A stretch of 22,683 nt of DNA, taken from positions 1-22,683 of the forward strand of contig JAEEQI010000014.1 of NCBI GenBank assembly GCA_016285215.1, read 5' to 3'. This document shows, one piece after another, positions 21,906 to 22,683 of this stretch (its first letter is position 1; every line of letters starts with the position of its first letter). The translations under genes were made by a program, and so were the position numbers. This DNA is from Bacteroidales bacterium (lineage in GTDB: Bacteria; Bacteroidota; Bacteroidia; Bacteroidales; UBA932). The notes under the pieces are model-generated. The model did not search any database. It saw only the letters and a list, made by a program, of their open reading frames with translations, and had not been told where the DNA came from.

Positions 21906-22683
21906 TCCTGGCCGGCGGTCTGGGTACCCGTCTTAGGTCCGTTGTCAAAGAAATCCCCAAATGTCTGGCGCCGATTGTATCCCGAGCACCGGAAAGGGCC
22001 GATTTGTGCTCGAACCCTTCTTTTGGGGCCTCTCGAGCACCAGAGGAGGCTAATTTGTGCTCGGACCGGCCGTTTCTTGGGTATTTGTTGGACTGGCTGG
22101 TAAGTCAGGAGGTGGACCATGTGGTGTTCTCCGTGGGGTATCTAAGAGAGCAGGTCATTGACTATGTTCGATCTGGTGAGTGGTCCTTTACTTATGATTT
22201 TGCCGTAGAGGAATCCCCGTTGGGAACGGGTGGAGGAATTCGTCTGGCTTTGGAGAAATGCCGTGAGAATCAGGTGTTTTTGGTCAATGGAGACACGTTC
22301 TTTCCGGTAAACTTGAAAGAAATGTCTTTCCAGTACGCCGTAACCCTGGCCCTCAAACCTATGAAGGATTTTGACCGATACGGTTCGGTATCTGTTGCCC
22401 CCCAACCGGTTTTGAGAAATTATTTTTCGGGACGGGACCCGAAAAACCAATTTCCCAAAACCTCCACAGAGCCTGCGCACAAGAATGACCCCCAACCGTC
22501 TATTTTAGAACCCCGACCGGTTTTAGGAAATTATTTTTCGCAAGGCTTTGCGAAAAACCAATTTCCCAAAACCTTCACAAGCCCCGCGCACGAAGAAGAG
22601 GACCGGAAAAACCAATTTTCCTCTGACTCCACAAGCCTAGCGCTACAAGTTAGAGCATTCCAGGAGAAGCAGCATTGCGAGGA
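21893..22683 (+). CDS. hddC: HddC-like sugar-1-phosphate nucleotidyltransferase with two in-frame repeat insertions, 3' end outside window
   Basis: The frame is open from the ATG at 21893 to the window edge (263 codons, no stop). Core signatures are intact: LAGGLGTRLRSVVKEIPKC (6-24), PFLGYLLDWL (60-69), SVGYLREQV, EESPLGTGGGIRLAL, VNGDTFF and LKPMKDFDRYGSV. These identify a heptose-1-phosphate nucleotidyltransferase of the HddC/RmlA-like family, normally about 230-240 residues. Two blocks do not belong. Residues 30-59 replace what is usually a 3-residue loop and hold SRAPERADLCS and SRAPEEANLCS. Residues about 169-252 hold PVLRNYFS with KNQFPKT, then PVLGNYFS with KNQFPKT, then a third partial copy. 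The enzyme sequence then resumes as RAFQEKQHCE. At DNA level both blocks are palindromic repeats. Whether the enzyme is active is unknown. It overlaps hddA by 13 nt. Confidence 0.85.
   Translation, partial: MEVIVLAGGLGTRLRSVVKEIPKCLAPIVSRAPERADLCSNPSFGASRAPEEANLCSDRPFLGYLLDWLVSQEVDHVVFSVGYLREQVIDYVRSGEWSFTYDFAVEESPLGTGGGIRLALEKCRENQVFLVNGDTFFPVNLKEMSFQYAVTLALKPMKDFDRYGSVSVAPQPVLRNYFSGRDPKNQFPKTSTEPAHKNDPQPSILEPRPVLGNYFSQGFAKNQFPKTFTSPAHEEEDRKNQFSSDSTSLALQVRAFQEKQHCE
21983..22012. repeat. Short palindromic element, family 1 copy a, inside hddC
   Basis: CGAGCAC (21983-21989) and GTGCTCG (22006-22012) are perfect 7-bp inverted arms around a 16-nt loop. It is followed 51 nt later by a second copy with the same arms and loop length. 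Confidence 0.8.
22034..22063. repeat. Short palindromic element, family 1 copy b, inside hddC
   Basis: CGAGCAC (22034-22040) and GTGCTCG (22057-22063) enclose a 16-nt loop. Arms are identical to copy a while the loops differ (shared end ATTT), so the palindrome is the conserved part. Confidence 0.8.
22408..22462. repeat. Long palindromic element, family 2 copy a, inside hddC
   Basis: A 55-nt imperfect palindrome: GGTTTT, GAAATT and TTTTTCGGG on the left pair with CCCGAAAAA, AATTTC and AAAACC on the right, with small internal loops. It is much richer in A and T than the flanking coding sequence. Confidence 0.85.
22519..22573. repeat. Long palindromic element, family 2 copy b, inside hddC
   Basis: The same 55-nt layout, 111 nt after copy a. 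The stem tip differs (TCGCAA/TTGCGA against TCGGG/CCCGA) yet still pairs, so the changes are compensatory. Shared downstream flank in both copies: TCCACAGAGC against TTCACAAGCC, then GCGCAC. Confidence 0.85.
22603..22630. repeat. Truncated family 2 element in hddC
   Basis: CCGGAAAAACCAATTTTC followed by CTCTGACTCC resembles the right arm and flank of the 55-nt palindromes with the left arm missing. A further left-arm fragment (CCCCCAACCG, then TTTTAGAA) lies at about 22489-22510 between the full copies. Confidence 0.5.

Noticed and set aside
22471..22480. Similarity between GCCTGCGCAC in the hddC insert and AGCCCTGCGCGC in the 18.1-18.3 kb repeats
   Set aside because: The match is only about ten bases and the surrounding structures differ, so a common origin cannot be claimed.
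22142..22495. 117-codon minus-strand frame in the hddC region
   Set aside because: The opposite strand carries clear nucleotidyltransferase motifs; this frame partly reads the palindromes backwards.
21893..22683. hddC as a simple pseudogene
   Set aside because: No stop or frameshift occurs across 791 nt, both repeat periods are multiples of three, and enzyme sequence resumes in frame after each insertion. The end lies outside the window, so this remains provisional.

Overview
The window looks like a chromosomal segment of a Bacteroidales (Bacteroidota) bacterium of fairly high GC. The reasons are promoters of the TTTG / TAnnTTTG type (the clearest has -33 at 17969 and -7 at 17992), lack of Shine-Dalgarno sequences, a Bacteroidota-style lipoprotein and TonB receptor, a Y_Y_Y-type periplasmic sensor, and SDR-type threonine dehydrogenase paired with Kbl. 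Genus cannot be fixed from this sequence alone. No tRNA, rRNA, CRISPR array, transposase or integrase was seen.

Layout. (1) 1-1335, minus: hypA, a small membrane protein and the 5' part of a HydB/NuoF-like diaphorase, a tight hydrogenase-type operon cut by the window edge. (2) 1353-1553: a gene-free stretch that folds strongly and ends in a T-run, a candidate structured RNA. (3) 1552-4113, minus: a lipoprotein made of two 243-residue repeats, followed by a Gfo/Idh/MocA oxidoreductase. (4) 4150-4259: a stray copy of the last 36 codons of kbl. (5) 4359-15421, minus: a compact six-gene operon, in order of transcription REC-PP2C phosphatase, membrane coiled-coil/beta-propeller protein, Y_Y_Y sensor with a degenerate kinase core, soluble histidine kinase, TonB receptor, and A-T-TE mono-module NRPS. 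(6) 15478-17714: intact kbl and divergent tdh (threonine catabolism). (7) 17715-18450: terminator, strong promoter with a candidate small RNA, and imperfect repeats that run into the end of the next gene. (8) 18451-19641, minus: DUF389 membrane protein. (9) 19708-22683, plus: flavodiiron protein FprA, heptose-7-phosphate kinase HddA and the 5' part of an HddC-like nucleotidyltransferase.

Two things stand out. First, the six-gene operon sits exactly between the intact kbl gene and a duplicated kbl 3' end, so it looks like an 11-kb cassette inserted at the end of kbl. Its content (a small non-ribosomal product, an outer-membrane receptor, and three signalling proteins ending in a PP2C phosphatase) suggests a make-export-import-sense circuit; this role is inferred. 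Second, the hddC-like gene at the right edge carries two unrelated families of palindromic repeats inserted in frame, each in at least two copies with periods of 51 and 111 nt (both multiples of three). The longer family shows compensatory changes in its hairpin tip. This resembles, by analogy only, the Rickettsia palindromic elements that sit in frame inside genes.
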